Shown here: positions 7,853 through 16,171 of the stretch, piece by piece
How the letters are laid out: every line of letters begins with the position of its first letter
Position numbering within the stretch: position 1 is the stretch's first letter
NCBI RefSeq assembly: GCF_005893125.1
Contig: NZ_VCJS01000024.1
Location: forward strand, 1-64,000
Length of the DNA stretch: 64,000 nucleotides
Reading direction: 5' to 3'
DNA from: Nonomuraea basaltis
GTDB taxonomy: Bacteria; Actinomycetota; Actinomycetes; Streptosporangiales; Streptosporangiaceae
The notes under the pieces: model-generated
Seen by the model: only the letters and a program-made list of their open reading frames with translations
Told to the model about the DNA's origin: nothing
The model's database searches: none
Program-made: the position numbers and the translations under genes

Positions 7853-9001
7853 TCACGTGCGCCCGGCGGTCAGCGCGAACGCCCGGACCGGCACCAGACC
7901 GCGCTTGAGCAGCCTGAACGTCGGCATCGGGCTGCTGGTCACCGTCTCCTTGTACACGACGGCCGCCCGCCCGGTCAGGCACCACCTGCGCGGGCTGTCG
8001 TCCGCACGGGTGAACTGGATGACCGCGTCCTCGCGCCCCAGGCTGACGGGCTGATGGATGTACCCGAACCGGAACGGCCTCGGCTTCTTGCCGCGCAGCG
8101 TGGCGGCCAGCGAGTCGGCCGCGTGCAGCCCTGCCGGGATGCCGCTCTGGCAGGTGCCGTGCAGCACCCCGAACGGCTGGCTGACCGCGGCGGCGTCGCC
8201 GACGGCGTACACGTCGGGGTGGGACACCGAGCGGAGCGCCGAGTCCACGACGATCCTGTCGCGGGCGTCGACGGTCAATCCGGACCCGGCGGCGAGGGGC
8301 AGCCCTCTGGTCCCGGTGGTCCAGAGCGTCGCGTCTGAGTGAATCAGCTCGCCGCCGTCCAGCTCCACCGCGTCGGGCAGGACCTTGGTGATGTCCACGC
8401 CGGCGCGTACCTCGATGCCGAGCCGCGCCAGCACCGCGTCCAGGTGGGCGCGGGCCCGGTCCCCCATCATGGAGCCGGGCCGGCTCCGGCTGACCAGGAC
8501 GACGTGCAGGTGCGGGCGTGCCTCGGCCAGCTCGGCCGCCGACTCGACGCCGGTCAGCCCGCCGCCCGCCACGACGACCGTGCCGCCGTCGAGCGCGTCG
8601 AGGCGCTCGGCGAGCCGTACGGCGTCCGCGTAGCCGTCGTACGTGTACGCGTGGTCGGCCACGCCGGGCACCGAGACGTCGGTGACGGTGCCGAGGGCGT
8701 AGATCAGCTTGTCGTAGCCGAGCACGCGCCCGCCGTCGAGCCGTACCTCACGCCGCTCGACGTCGAGCCCGGCCACCCGGCCGGGCACGAAGCGGACGCC
8801 GGTGCCGGCGAGCACCTCCTCCAGCGAGTAGTCCGCCAGCGCCGCACCGGCCGCCGTCTGGTGCAGCCGGAGCCGCTCGGTGAACCTCGCCGAGGCGTTC
8901 ACCACGGTGACCTTGCCGCCGATGCGACGGGTCCTGGCCGCGACCCTGATGGCCGCCGCCATGCCGGTGTAGCCACCGCCCAGTACGAGAATGTCGGTCA
9001 T
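7853..9001 (-). CDS. FAD-dependent pyridine nucleotide-disulfide oxidoreductase, NDH-2-like
   Basis: 382 residues with two dinucleotide-binding folds. The N-terminal FAD site is ILVLGGGYTGMAAAIRVA; the central NAD(P)H site is VVVAGGGLTGVESAAELAE; the second FAD contact VYAVGDAAA comes late in the chain. This order is that of type II NADH dehydrogenases and related single-subunit quinone or thiol reductases, which oxidise NADH at the membrane without pumping protons. No redox CxxxxC pair is seen next to the FAD site, so it is not a disulfide reductase. Good ribosome site (AAGGA) before the ATG. It stands alone, convergent with the DUF2795 unit and 63 bp from the sigma-factor operon end. Confidence 0.88.
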   Translation of the reverse strand: MTDILVLGGGYTGMAAAIRVAARTRRIGGKVTVVNASARFTERLRLHQTAAGAALADYSLEEVLAGTGVRFVPGRVAGLDVERREVRLDGGRVLGYDKLIYALGTVTDVSVPGVADHAYTYDGYADAVRLAERLDALDGGTVVVAGGGLTGVESAAELAEARPHLHVVLVSRSRPGSMMGDRARAHLDAVLARLGIEVRAGVDITKVLPDAVELDGGELIHSDATLWTTGTRGLPLAAGSGLTVDARDRIVVDSALRSVSHPDVYAVGDAAAVSQPFGVLHGTCQSGIPAGLHAADSLAATLRGKKPRPFRFGYIHQPVSLGREDAVIQFTRADDSPRRWCLTGRAAVVYKETVTSSPMPTFRLLKRGLVPVRAFALTAGRT

Positions 9002-9064
9002 TTTCCTTACCTCCTCGATTCGTTGCTGAAGACGTATCGAGGAGGCTCGGATGTGACATCCCGG

Positions 9065-9955
9065 TCAGCGTGCGGCGGGAATGGCAGGCTCGGCGTCCGT
9101 CCAGCCGGTCTTGTACGTCTCGACTCCGCTCTTACCGCCCACCGGCTTGCCGTCGTGCTTGAGGTCGACGTCGTGGGCCAGCAGCGTCATCGTCTTGGTG
9201 TCCACGATGAACTGCTCCTTGAGCACGTCGCCCTTCTGCGCGGAGACCGGCAGGGCGACCTTGTGGCCGCTGCGGCCCAGCGGGTCCTTCGCCCGGCCGA
9301 GGTCGCTGACGCCCTTGGTGGTCTTCAGCGCCTGGAAGGCGGCCGATCGCACCTTGAACGGCACCGGGTTCTCGTACAGCAGGTTGATCATGCGCTGGGC
9401 CACGTACCGGTCCAGCTTGACCAGCCAGTCGTCGATCTTGGACTTCGGAGAGGTGGTCTTGGCCTCCTCGGCGGCCTCGTCGATCCAGGCCCGCACCTCT
9501 GCGGTGACGTGCGCCCTGAGCGCCTCGGGCTCGGTGGGCAGGGCCTGGAGCTGCTTGTACGTCACCTGCTTCTCGCCCAGCCGGAACCCGTCCTCGTCCA
9601 CCCGCTTCAGGAACCCCTTGTCGGGTCTGGTGGACAGCGAGATCTTCATGCCTTCCGTCCGGTATGTCCACGAGGTCGGTGAGCCGTCGGCCCGCCAGGC
9701 CGCCTCGTCCTTCTTGGTCGTGGGGATGGCCCCCAGCTTGCGGTGGGCGACCCAGCCCCTGCCCTCAGTCGTGAGCCAGTCGACGCTGACCGACCGCTCC
9801 GTCACGCTGTAGCCGCTGCCCACCGGACGCCCGTGCTCCGCGGTTCGCGTCACCTCGACCCGCCAGTACTTGCCCTCAGGCGCCGCCGCCTGCGCGGGCA
9901 CGGCAACCACGCCGATGGCGATCAGGCCGGCCACCACAACTACGGGATATCTCAC
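9065..9955 (-). CDS. secreted protein, CU044_5270-like, third gene of the ECF operon
   Basis: 296 residues with a clear Sec signal peptide (MRYPVVVVAGLIAIGVVAVPAQAAA). The mature part shares with the upstream gene the block KDEAAWRADGSPTSWTY, a YWRVEVTR-type strand near the start, and a C-terminal segment about a stored 'last measured' value (IVDTKTMTLLAHDVDL compared with VIDPNTGMPLSIETR). It therefore looks like a secreted paralogue of the membrane-anchored CU044_5270-type protein, without the cytoplasmic and membrane parts. Its start overlaps the stop of that gene (ATGA). Function unknown; the genetic coupling points to extracytoplasmic sensing with the ECF sigma factor. Confidence 0.72.
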   Translation of the reverse strand: MRYPVVVVAGLIAIGVVAVPAQAAAPEGKYWRVEVTRTAEHGRPVGSGYSVTERSVSVDWLTTEGRGWVAHRKLGAIPTTKKDEAAWRADGSPTSWTYRTEGMKISLSTRPDKGFLKRVDEDGFRLGEKQVTYKQLQALPTEPEALRAHVTAEVRAWIDEAAEEAKTTSPKSKIDDWLVKLDRYVAQRMINLLYENPVPFKVRSAAFQALKTTKGVSDLGRAKDPLGRSGHKVALPVSAQKGDVLKEQFIVDTKTMTLLAHDVDLKHDGKPVGGKSGVETYKTGWTDAEPAIPAAR

Positions 9956-11016
9956 TTCGTTCCCTCCAAGGGGTTGTCATTGGCCCAGCGGCTGTCCTGG
10001 ACCGCGGTGAACTCCAGGAGCAGCCCGTCCGTCACGGACCGGGTCTCGATGGACAGAGGCATTCCGGTGTTCGGATCGATCACGAGCCGCGTGCGGGTCT
10101 CACCCGCGTACGGAGTCGTCGGGTACTCGGCGGACCGGTACTCGACCGCCTGCCCCGGACGACCCAGCGCGTCGGTCACCGGCCCGACGGCACTCACGTC
10201 GGGCATCGAGGCCAGCAGGCGGTAGGCGGCGGCTCTGGTCTGGCTGCCCACCGGCGCGAAGAAGAGCAGGCGGGCGGTGTTGTCGATGGTCGCCCGGTCG
10301 TCGGGGGCGCCGAGGAGGGCCCGCAGACCCTCGGGGGTCTCGGGCAGCTCGTGCATCTTGGTCAGCGGCTTGTCCGCGAGCACGATGCGGAAGTCCCAGT
10401 CCTCGCTGGAGTACGCCTCCGGCTTTCCCTGGGCGGTGCGCACGACGCCCTGCGGCTTGTCCTCGGTGGGCATCCCGGGAGCCGCCCCCGCGTAGCTCCA
10501 TGACGTCGGCGCCCCGTCCGCGCGCCAGGCCGCCTCGTCTCGGGGCGTCGCCGGCTTGGCGCCCAGGTAGGTGTACCGGTACCAGGTGCGGCCCTCGGGG
10601 TCGGCGGGGATCCAGGTCTCCACCGACTCGCTCTGCCGCAGCAGGTACCTGTGTCCCGGGTCGCGGAACTCCCGGCCGTTGACCAGCGTGCTCCCCCACC
10701 ACGTTCCGGCATCCGGCGCGGAGGCCACCGACGTCGCGGCGACCAGCAGGAACCGCTTGCCGTCCGGGGCGGCCAGCACGCTGCTCTGCTCCGGGGCCGC
10801 GGCCGGGGGCGCGGATGGGACGACGACCAGGACCGCTGCCGCCGCCGCGCCCGCCAGCCCGAGCCCCAGCGCGCTCCATCCGGCGGCCCTGCGGCTCCGC
10901 CGTACGCGCTCCTGGGCGATCGCGGCGTTCAGCCGCTCGCGCCCGGCCCGCTCCACCTCGGGCGATAGCGGCGGCGCGGGCAGCAGCTCCCGCACCGCCT
11001 GATAGTCATCCATCAA
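9952..11016 (-). CDS. CU044_5270-type membrane protein, probable regulator of the adjacent ECF sigma factor
   Basis: 354 residues. An approximately 48-residue cytoplasmic N-terminus (DDYQAVRELLPAPPLSPEVE, then a basic patch RVRRSRRAAGW) is followed by one membrane helix (about residues 45-68) and a large extracytoplasmic domain containing TWYRYTYLGAKPATPRDEAAW. This layout (short inside, one helix, long outside) is that of an anti-sigma factor, but no HxxxCxxC zinc motif is present. The gene overlaps the 3' end of the sigma gene by 11 bp and the following secreted paralogue by 4 bp. The NCBI family name CU044_5270 is recalled from memory; the regulatory role is inferred from position and topology. 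Confidence 0.75.
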   Translation of the reverse strand: MMDDYQAVRELLPAPPLSPEVERAGRERLNAAIAQERVRRSRRAAGWSALGLGLAGAAAAAVLVVVPSAPPAAAPEQSSVLAAPDGKRFLLVAATSVASAPDAGTWWGSTLVNGREFRDPGHRYLLRQSESVETWIPADPEGRTWYRYTYLGAKPATPRDEAAWRADGAPTSWSYAGAAPGMPTEDKPQGVVRTAQGKPEAYSSEDWDFRIVLADKPLTKMHELPETPEGLRALLGAPDDRATIDNTARLLFFAPVGSQTRAAAYRLLASMPDVSAVGPVTDALGRPGQAVEYRSAEYPTTPYAGETRTRLVIDPNTGMPLSIETRSVTDGLLLEFTAVQDSRWANDNPLEGTK

Positions 11017-11626
11017 GGCCTCCGTTCAGGGGATTGACGCCGCCCAGGGCGGCACGAAGCTTCTTCCGCACCCGGGACAGGCGGGATCCGACGGTGCCAT
11101 ACGGGATGTCGAGCGCCTTGGCCACCTCTTCGTGGCTCAGCTCGGCCAGCGCGCTCAGCAGCAGCACGTCCCTGTCGCCGTCGGACAGGGCCCGCAGCTC
11201 CGCCGCGAGCCGCCCCTGCGCGCTCACGGCGTCGACGCGGGTCACCACGCGCTCCTCGTGGCCGTGCTCCGCGCCGCGGTGCACGGTGGCGCTGCGCTGC
11301 AGTGCCCGCAGCCGCCGGGCCTCGGCACGGCGGTGCAGGCCGATCAGGTTGGTGGCGATGCCGTACAGCCAGGGGCGCACCTGGCCGCGCGCGGAATCGA
11401 ACGTCTCGCGCTTCCTGAACGCCGTCAGGAACACCTCGGCGGCCAGGTCGTCGGCGGCCTGCTGGTCCAGCCGCCTGCCGAGGTAGCCGTGGATCTCGCC
11501 GAAATACCGGTCGTAGATCTCACCGAACCGCTCGGGTCTTCGGCACGACAGCTCCAGCAGGGCGGCGTCGCCGAGCGCCTCGGCCGGGTCCGAGGGCCCG
11601 GCCAGAGCCGTCACGTTTGCAGTCAC
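11006..11626 (-). CDS. ECF-type RNA polymerase sigma factor
   Basis: 206 residues. Region 2 (ERFGEIYDRYFGEIHGYLGRRL, DLAAEVFLTAFRKR, ARGQVRPWLYGIATN) and region 4 (DRDVLLLSALAELSHEEVAKAL, then IPYGTVGSRLSRVRKKLRAAL) are intact, and no region 1 or 3 is present: a group IV sigma factor that directs RNA polymerase to stress or envelope promoters. It heads a three-gene operon with two CU044_5270-type proteins, one membrane-bound and one secreted, which likely act as its sensor and inhibitor. Start choice is uncertain: the GTG at 11626 has GAGGG almost adjacent; a second GTG four codons in (11614) has it about 12 nt upstream. Confidence 0.92.
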   Translation of the reverse strand: MTANVTALAGPSDPAEALGDAALLELSCRRPERFGEIYDRYFGEIHGYLGRRLDQQAADDLAAEVFLTAFRKRETFDSARGQVRPWLYGIATNLIGLHRRAEARRLRALQRSATVHRGAEHGHEERVVTRVDAVSAQGRLAAELRALSDGDRDVLLLSALAELSHEEVAKALDIPYGTVGSRLSRVRKKLRAALGGVNPLNGGLDG

Positions 11627-11699
11627 ACCCTCTACTCAACCGATGGGGCGTTCTGCTTTCACACCTTTCACACCCGCCTGCCGCGGCCGGGTCGTCCCG

Positions 11700-12788
11700 T
11701 CAGGGAACCTGCCAGCCGCGTTCGCGCAGGGCGTCGGTGAGGGGAACGACGGCGTCGGGCTGCACGGAGAGCTCGGCGATGCCCAGGGGTAGCCCCGGGG
11801 CGTGCTCCAGGCGCACGTCCTCGACGTTGACGCCGACCTCGTCGCACACCAGGAACAGCCGGGCGAGCTGGCCGGGACGGTCGCCGATGACGACCTGGAC
11901 GGCAGCGTAGGCGGCGGCCGGGCCGCCGTGCTTGCCGGGGATGCGGTCGTGGCCGGCGACGCCGCGCTTGAGCAGCTGGGTGAGCTCGCCGGTGGCGGTG
12001 CCGTCACCCTCGGAAAGGGCGCGCAGCGCGCTCGCCGCGTCGGCCAGGTCGTGCGCGACGGCCTCCAGCACCTCGGCGACGGGAGTGGCGTTGCCGGACA
12101 AGATGCCAAGCCACAGGCTGGGGTCGCTGCCGGCGATCCTCGTGACGTCGCGTACGCCCTGCCCGGCCAGCCCGAGCGCCACGTCGGTGGCCTCGGCCAG
12201 GCGCGCGGCCACGGCGGAGGCGGCGACGTGGGGCGCGTGGGAGACGACGGCCACGGCGCGGTCGTGATCCTCGGCGCTCACCTCGACCGGGTTGGCCCCG
12301 CACAGCTCGATCAGCCGCAGCACGGCCGCCTTCGCGGCGGGATCGGCCTCCTGCGTGGGGCACAGCGCCCACGGGCGGCCCAGGAACAGATCGTCCCGCG
12401 CGGCACCGGGACCGGACTTCTCGCGCCCGGCCAGCGGATGGGAGGCGACATAGGTCGCCAGGTCGCAGCCGAGCTGCGTGGCCCGGTTGATGGGCTCGGC
12501 CTTCACGCTGGCGACGTCGGTGTAGAACCTGGCCGTGCCGTGCCGCTGCAGCTCCAGCAGCTCGCTCGCCACGTGGGCCGGGGGCACCGCGATGACCGCC
12601 AGGTCCACGCCCTCGGGGGGCGGGCTGGCGGGTGACCAGTCCTCGCCCGCGCCGAGCTCCCGTGCCAGCCGTACGGCACCCTGGTCGCGGTCGGCGAGCA
12701 GGACACGTACGCCGTGCTTGCGCAGCGCCAGCGCCGCGGAGGTGCCGATGAGACCGGTGCCCACGACGAGCACGGTGCGAAGTTCCAT
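11700..12788 (-). CDS. tyrA: prephenate dehydrogenase with C-terminal ACT domain
   Basis: 362 residues. The N-terminal Rossmann motif VVGTGLIGTSAALALRKHG binds NAD(P); the catalytic region includes SHPLAGREKSG and the helical dimer domain GGVRDVTRIAGSDPSLW-like segment. From about residue 285 an ACT domain (VVIGDRPGQLARLFLVCDEVGVN) probably mediates feedback by tyrosine. The enzyme oxidatively decarboxylates prephenate to 4-hydroxyphenylpyruvate. It is 63 bp after aroH, the preceding step of the same pathway, so the two work as a pair. In many actinobacteria the next gene is cmk; here it is an unrelated sigma factor operon. Confidence 0.95.
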   Translation of the reverse strand: MELRTVLVVGTGLIGTSAALALRKHGVRVLLADRDQGAVRLARELGAGEDWSPASPPPEGVDLAVIAVPPAHVASELLELQRHGTARFYTDVASVKAEPINRATQLGCDLATYVASHPLAGREKSGPGAARDDLFLGRPWALCPTQEADPAAKAAVLRLIELCGANPVEVSAEDHDRAVAVVSHAPHVAASAVAARLAEATDVALGLAGQGVRDVTRIAGSDPSLWLGILSGNATPVAEVLEAVAHDLADAASALRALSEGDGTATGELTQLLKRGVAGHDRIPGKHGGPAAAYAAVQVVIGDRPGQLARLFLVCDEVGVNVEDVRLEHAPGLPLGIAELSVQPDAVVPLTDALRERGWQVP

Positions 12789-12851
12789 CTCGGTGTCCTG
12801 ATTTTTCGGCCGTTGGGGTGATGAGTGTCTCTGGTCGCGCTTGCCAGCCGC

Positions 12852-13211
12852 TTACTGCGCGATGTCCTGCCGCAACGCGACGGCGCCGCGCAGGTAGACG
12901 TGCTGGATCTCGGCCCGGGGGCGGTCGGTCTCGACGTGGGCCATCAGGCGTACCACGCGGGGCAGCGCACCGGGCACGTCGATCTCGGCGGAGCAGATCA
13001 GCGGCACCTCGTGGAAGCCCAGCTTCCGCGCCGCCAGCGCGGGGAACTCGGCCGTCAGGTCGGGGGTGGCGGTGAAGAGCACGCTGATCACGTCGTCCGT
13101 GGTCAGCTCATTGCGCTCCATGATCGCACTGACCAGCTCGGTCGTGCCCTCTATGATCGAGTCACGATCGTTGCCATCCACCTGGATCGCCCCACGGATC
13201 GCCCGCACCAT
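12852..13211 (-). CDS. aroH: chorismate mutase, AroH class (monofunctional)
   Basis: 119 residues, the size of Bacillus subtilis AroH. RAIRGAIQV at the start, then TTELVSAIMERN, SVLFTATPDLTAEFPA, AARKLGFHEVPLICSAEIDVPG and HVYLRGAVALR carry the conserved arginines (R in the RAIRGA block and R in YLRGA) and the Cys/Glu pair of the trimeric active site. It converts chorismate to prephenate, which the next gene's product TyrA uses. A hairpin lies between rluB and this gene (13240-13267), so it may have its own promoter or be attenuated. Confidence 0.95.
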   Translation of the reverse strand: MVRAIRGAIQVDGNDRDSIIEGTTELVSAIMERNELTTDDVISVLFTATPDLTAEFPALAARKLGFHEVPLICSAEIDVPGALPRVVRLMAHVETDRPRAEIQHVYLRGAVALRQDIAQ

Positions 13212-13239
13212 GTGGTTCGTCCCCTCCTCATAAGCGGGA

Positions 13240-13267
13240 GAGCCCGTGCGGAGGTTCGCACGGGCTC
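13240..13267 (-). terminator. hairpin between rluB and aroH
   Basis: Perfect 11-bp stem GAGCCCGTGCG / CGCACGGGCTC with a 6-nt loop, 17 bp after the rluB stop and 28 bp before the aroH start. It has no T-run on the minus strand, so it may be a weak terminator or an attenuating or processing hairpin within the rluB-aroH-tyrA transcript. Confidence 0.6.
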
Positions 13268-13283
13268 CTGCGTTCCGGCCAGA

Positions 13284-15179
13284 TTACAGCTTCACGGCCG
13301 CGTAAAGCTCGCCGACCTCTTTCAAGGACAGCGCCCGGACGGTCCCAGGCTTGGTACGGCCCAGCTTCACCGGCCCGAACTCGATCCTGGCCAGGTCGAT
13401 CACCCGGTGCCCGGCCTCCTCCAGCATGCGCCTGACGACGTGCTTGCGCCCCTCGTGCAGCACGACCTCGACCAGCGCCTGCTGGCCGTGCTCCTGGACG
13501 ACGGTGAAGCCGTCGGCCTTGGCGATGCCGTCCTCCAGCTCGATTCCCTGCCTGAGCCGGCGCCCCAGGTCCCTGGGGATCGGCCCGGGCACCTTGGCCC
13601 AGTACTTCTTCTGCACGCCGTAGCTGGGGTGCGTCAGCCTGTTGGCCAGCTCGCCGTCGTTGGTGAGCAGCAGCAGGCCCTCGGTCTCGGTGTCGAGCCG
13701 GCCCACGTGGAACAGCCTCGGCGCCAGCTCCTCGACGTAGTCGGCCAGGCACGGCCGCCCCTGCGGGTCGTCCATGGTGGACACGACGCCGATGGGCTTG
13801 TTCAGCGCGTAGTAGACCAGGTCGGGTGCGGTCGGGATGCGCTTGCCGTCCACGTGGATCACCTGGGTGGCAGGGTCGACCTTGGCGCCGAAGCGCCGCA
13901 CGACCTGCCCGTTCACGGTGACCCGGCCCTCGCCGATCATCTCCTCGCACGCCCTGCGGCTGGCCACGCCCGCCTGCGCGAGCACCTTCTGCAGCCGCAC
14001 GCCGTCCGGCACCTCGGTGGTGTCACGCACGTCGGTGTAGCCCTCGGGGTAGAGGTCGCGGTCGCGGATGGGCTGGCGGGCCGCCTTGATGCGGTCCCGC
14101 TGCGGGCTGCCGTAGGCCTTGCCGACGGTCTGCACGTCGTCACGCCTGGGGGCGCGGTCGGTACGGGCGGGACGGGCGTCGCCGTCACGCCTGGGGGCGC
14201 GATCGGTACGGGCGGGACGGGCGTCGCCGTCGCGCCTGCCGTACCGGGAACGCGTCGAGGACCCGCCCCTGGAGGCGGCGTCCTCCCTGCCACCGCCACG
14301 CGTGGTGCGGTCGGCTTCCCTGCCGCCACGTCCGGTGCCGTCGGTGTCTCTGCGTCCACTGCGGTCGGCGCGGAACCCGCCGCGGTCGTCGCGACGCTCC
14401 GTACCGTAACCACCACGATCGTCACGACGCCCGGCAGCATAACCACCACGGTCATCACGACGCCCGGCAGCATAACCACCACGATCGTCACGACGCCCGG
14501 CGGTGTAGCCGCCGCCACGCTCATCGCGGCGGTCGGAGCGGTAACCATCCCGGTCGCCGCGGGGACGCTCGTAGCGGTCACCACGCGTGGTCCGGTCGTC
14601 TCGATCGCCCCGGGACGCCTGCTCACGGTCACCACGCGAGAAACGATCCTCGCGGTCACCACGCGGGTGCCGGTCCTCGCGATCGCTGCGGGGGGAGCGC
14701 TCCTCACGGCCGCCACCACGCGGGTAACGGCTGTCACCGTCATTCCCGCCGGGCGACCCGCCATACCGGGCGCGGGACCCGCCCCGGTCGGCGCGAAGGG
14801 AGTCGCGGGAGGGGCGGGCGTCGCTCACGGAGTCGCGGCCGTACCCACGGTCGCGGTCGTCGCGCCGGGAGTCCCCACGCGCGGAGTCATCACGCCGGGA
14901 GACGCCGCGGAACCCACCACGGGAATCATCGCGGCTGTAGGAACCACCGCTGCGGAAGCCGCCGTCGCGTGCCCCGCCCCGGGCGTCGCCCCGGGCGTCG
15001 CCCCGGGCGTCGCCCCGGGTGTCGTCGCGGGTGTTGTCGCGGGTGTTGTCTCGGGTGTTGCCTCGGCTGTTGTCGGAGCGGAAGGCGGGACGTCCATCGC
15101 GGCCGGCACTACGGCCAGAGCCGCCGGTACGTCCACGACCGCGTCCATCACCGGACGGGGTGCTGCGCCTGTTGATCAC
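13284..15179 (-). CDS. rluB: 23S rRNA pseudouridine synthase RluB-type with a very long Arg/Asp/Gly-rich N-terminal extension
   Basis: 631 residues, of which about the last 255 are the enzyme. An S4 RNA-binding domain (VRLQKVLAQAGVASRRACEEMI, VTVNGQVV) precedes the RsuA/RluB catalytic domain with YYALNKPIGVVST and the catalytic aspartate in HVGRLDTETEGLLLL. The first ~375 residues are low complexity, built from RGD/RDN, RRDDRGGYAAG and DARPARTDRAPRR repeats, basic and probably disordered. Such RG-rich tails bind RNA in other proteins. GTG start, overlapping the scpB stop (GTGA), so the gene is coupled to scpB. The enzyme modifies the 23S rRNA peptidyl-transferase region (U2605 in E. coli numbering). 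Confidence 0.94.
   Translation of the reverse strand: MINRRSTPSGDGRGRGRTGGSGRSAGRDGRPAFRSDNSRGNTRDNTRDNTRDDTRGDARGDARGDARGGARDGGFRSGGSYSRDDSRGGFRGVSRRDDSARGDSRRDDRDRGYGRDSVSDARPSRDSLRADRGGSRARYGGSPGGNDGDSRYPRGGGREERSPRSDREDRHPRGDREDRFSRGDREQASRGDRDDRTTRGDRYERPRGDRDGYRSDRRDERGGGYTAGRRDDRGGYAAGRRDDRGGYAAGRRDDRGGYGTERRDDRGGFRADRSGRRDTDGTGRGGREADRTTRGGGREDAASRGGSSTRSRYGRRDGDARPARTDRAPRRDGDARPARTDRAPRRDDVQTVGKAYGSPQRDRIKAARQPIRDRDLYPEGYTDVRDTTEVPDGVRLQKVLAQAGVASRRACEEMIGEGRVTVNGQVVRRFGAKVDPATQVIHVDGKRIPTAPDLVYYALNKPIGVVSTMDDPQGRPCLADYVEELAPRLFHVGRLDTETEGLLLLTNDGELANRLTHPSYGVQKKYWAKVPGPIPRDLGRRLRQGIELEDGIAKADGFTVVQEHGQQALVEVVLHEGRKHVVRRMLEEAGHRVIDLARIEFGPVKLGRTKPGTVRALSLKEVGELYAAVKL
14140..14229. 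repeat. two tandem 45-bp copies inside the rluB extension
   Basis: 14140-14184 and 14185-14229 differ by one base (GCGGTCGG against GCGATCGG). Each encodes a 15-residue DARPARTDRAPRRDG unit. In-frame unit length means copy-number change keeps the gene open. Confidence 0.85.
14411..14509. repeat. three tandem 33-bp copies inside the rluB extension
   Basis: Units at 14411-14443, 14444-14476 and 14477-14509 are nearly identical, with degenerate copies on both sides. Each encodes the 11-residue RRDDRGGYAAG. It is a coding minisatellite, in frame. Further short units (RGDA, RDNT) lie near 14970-15070. Confidence 0.85.
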
Positions 15180-16171
15180 TTTGTTGTCTCCTCGAGGTTT
15201 TCCACGTCGTCGGGGAGGAAGGGAGCGAGCTCGGGGAGCTCGCTGAGATCCCGCAGTCCCAGACGTTCAAGGAAGTATGAGCTTGTCCGGTAGAGCACTG
15301 CCTGGCTCTCCGGGTCGGTGCCGGCCTCTTCGACCAGCCCCCTGGCGACGAGCGTCCGCATGACGCCGTCACTGTTGACACCGCGCACGGCGGCGACTCG
15401 GGCACGGCTCACCGGTTGCCGGTAAGCCACGACCGCGAGTGTTTCGAGCGCGGCCTGAGTCAGCCGCGTCTGCTGGCCGTCACGTACGAACCGCTCGACC
15501 AGCGGCGCGCAGTCGGCACGCGTGTAAAACCGCCAACCACCCGCGACTTCTCGCAAGTCAAAACCCCGGCCGGCAGCGGTATATTCCGCCGCCAGCCCCC
15601 GCAACGCCGCGGCCACCTGATGAGTGGGCCGCTCCAGCACCTGCGCCAGCGTCACTTCGGCAACAGGCTCGTCAACCACAAGCAGGATAGCCTCCAACGC
15701 CGCCTCAAGCGCCGGCCCCCCACTCGCCTCCTTCGCCCCATCCCCCACGTCGGTGTCTTCGGCGGCGTCGACCTCCTCGGACGCGCGGGTGGTGCCGTCA
15801 TCGACCGCACGCGCGGTGCGTGCGTCCGCCTCCCGCGCGGCTTCCGAGGCCTCGCCTGCCGATCGCGCCTCATCCACCGCAACCGGTGTGTCCGGCGACA
15901 TCGCCTCGTCCACCGCACCCGGGGCGTCCGGCGACATCGCCTCGGCCTCCGCAACCAGGGCGTCCGGCGACATCGCCTCGGCCTCCGCAACCAGGGCGTC
16001 CGGCGACGGCGATGCCTCCTCAACCGGTGCGTCCGCCGACGACCTGGCATCTTCCGCTGCCGGTGCAGCCGGTTGGGCCAGGGAGCCGGGCAGGGTCATC
16101 CAGGCGGGCAGCGGAGGCCCGGAATCAGGTGACTGGCGAGGGATGGGCAACGGGTTGGGGTTGTCAGTCAT
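15176..16171 (-). CDS. scpB: segregation and condensation protein B with an acidic repeat extension
   Basis: 331 residues. The conserved ScpB core is confined to about the last 185: ALEAALEAILLVVDEPVAEV, RGFDLREVAGGWRFYTR, LTQAALETLAVVAYRQPVSRA and VRGVNSDGVMRTLVARGLV, two winged-helix domains. The first ~145 residues are Ala/Asp/Glu/Pro-rich with 12-residue repeats (AEAEAMSPDALV and variants), probably disordered and acidic. ScpB with ScpA and SMC forms the bacterial condensin that organises the chromosome. Its start overlaps the scpA stop by 8 bp, and its stop overlaps the rluB start. The core length is normal, so the extension is an addition. Confidence 0.94.
   Translation of the reverse strand: MTDNPNPLPIPRQSPDSGPPLPAWMTLPGSLAQPAAPAAEDARSSADAPVEEASPSPDALVAEAEAMSPDALVAEAEAMSPDAPGAVDEAMSPDTPVAVDEARSAGEASEAAREADARTARAVDDGTTRASEEVDAAEDTDVGDGAKEASGGPALEAALEAILLVVDEPVAEVTLAQVLERPTHQVAAALRGLAAEYTAAGRGFDLREVAGGWRFYTRADCAPLVERFVRDGQQTRLTQAALETLAVVAYRQPVSRARVAAVRGVNSDGVMRTLVARGLVEEAGTDPESQAVLYRTSSYFLERLGLRDLSELPELAPFLPDDVENLEETTK

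Noticed and set aside
14140..14509. CRISPR array in the rluB repeats
   Set aside because: The units are directly tandem with no unique spacers and stay in the coding frame.
12825..15293. An 822-residue plus-strand frame opposite rluB and aroH
   Set aside because: Its Val/Thr/Ala/Gly repeats mirror the rluB minisatellites; the minus-strand enzymes explain the region.
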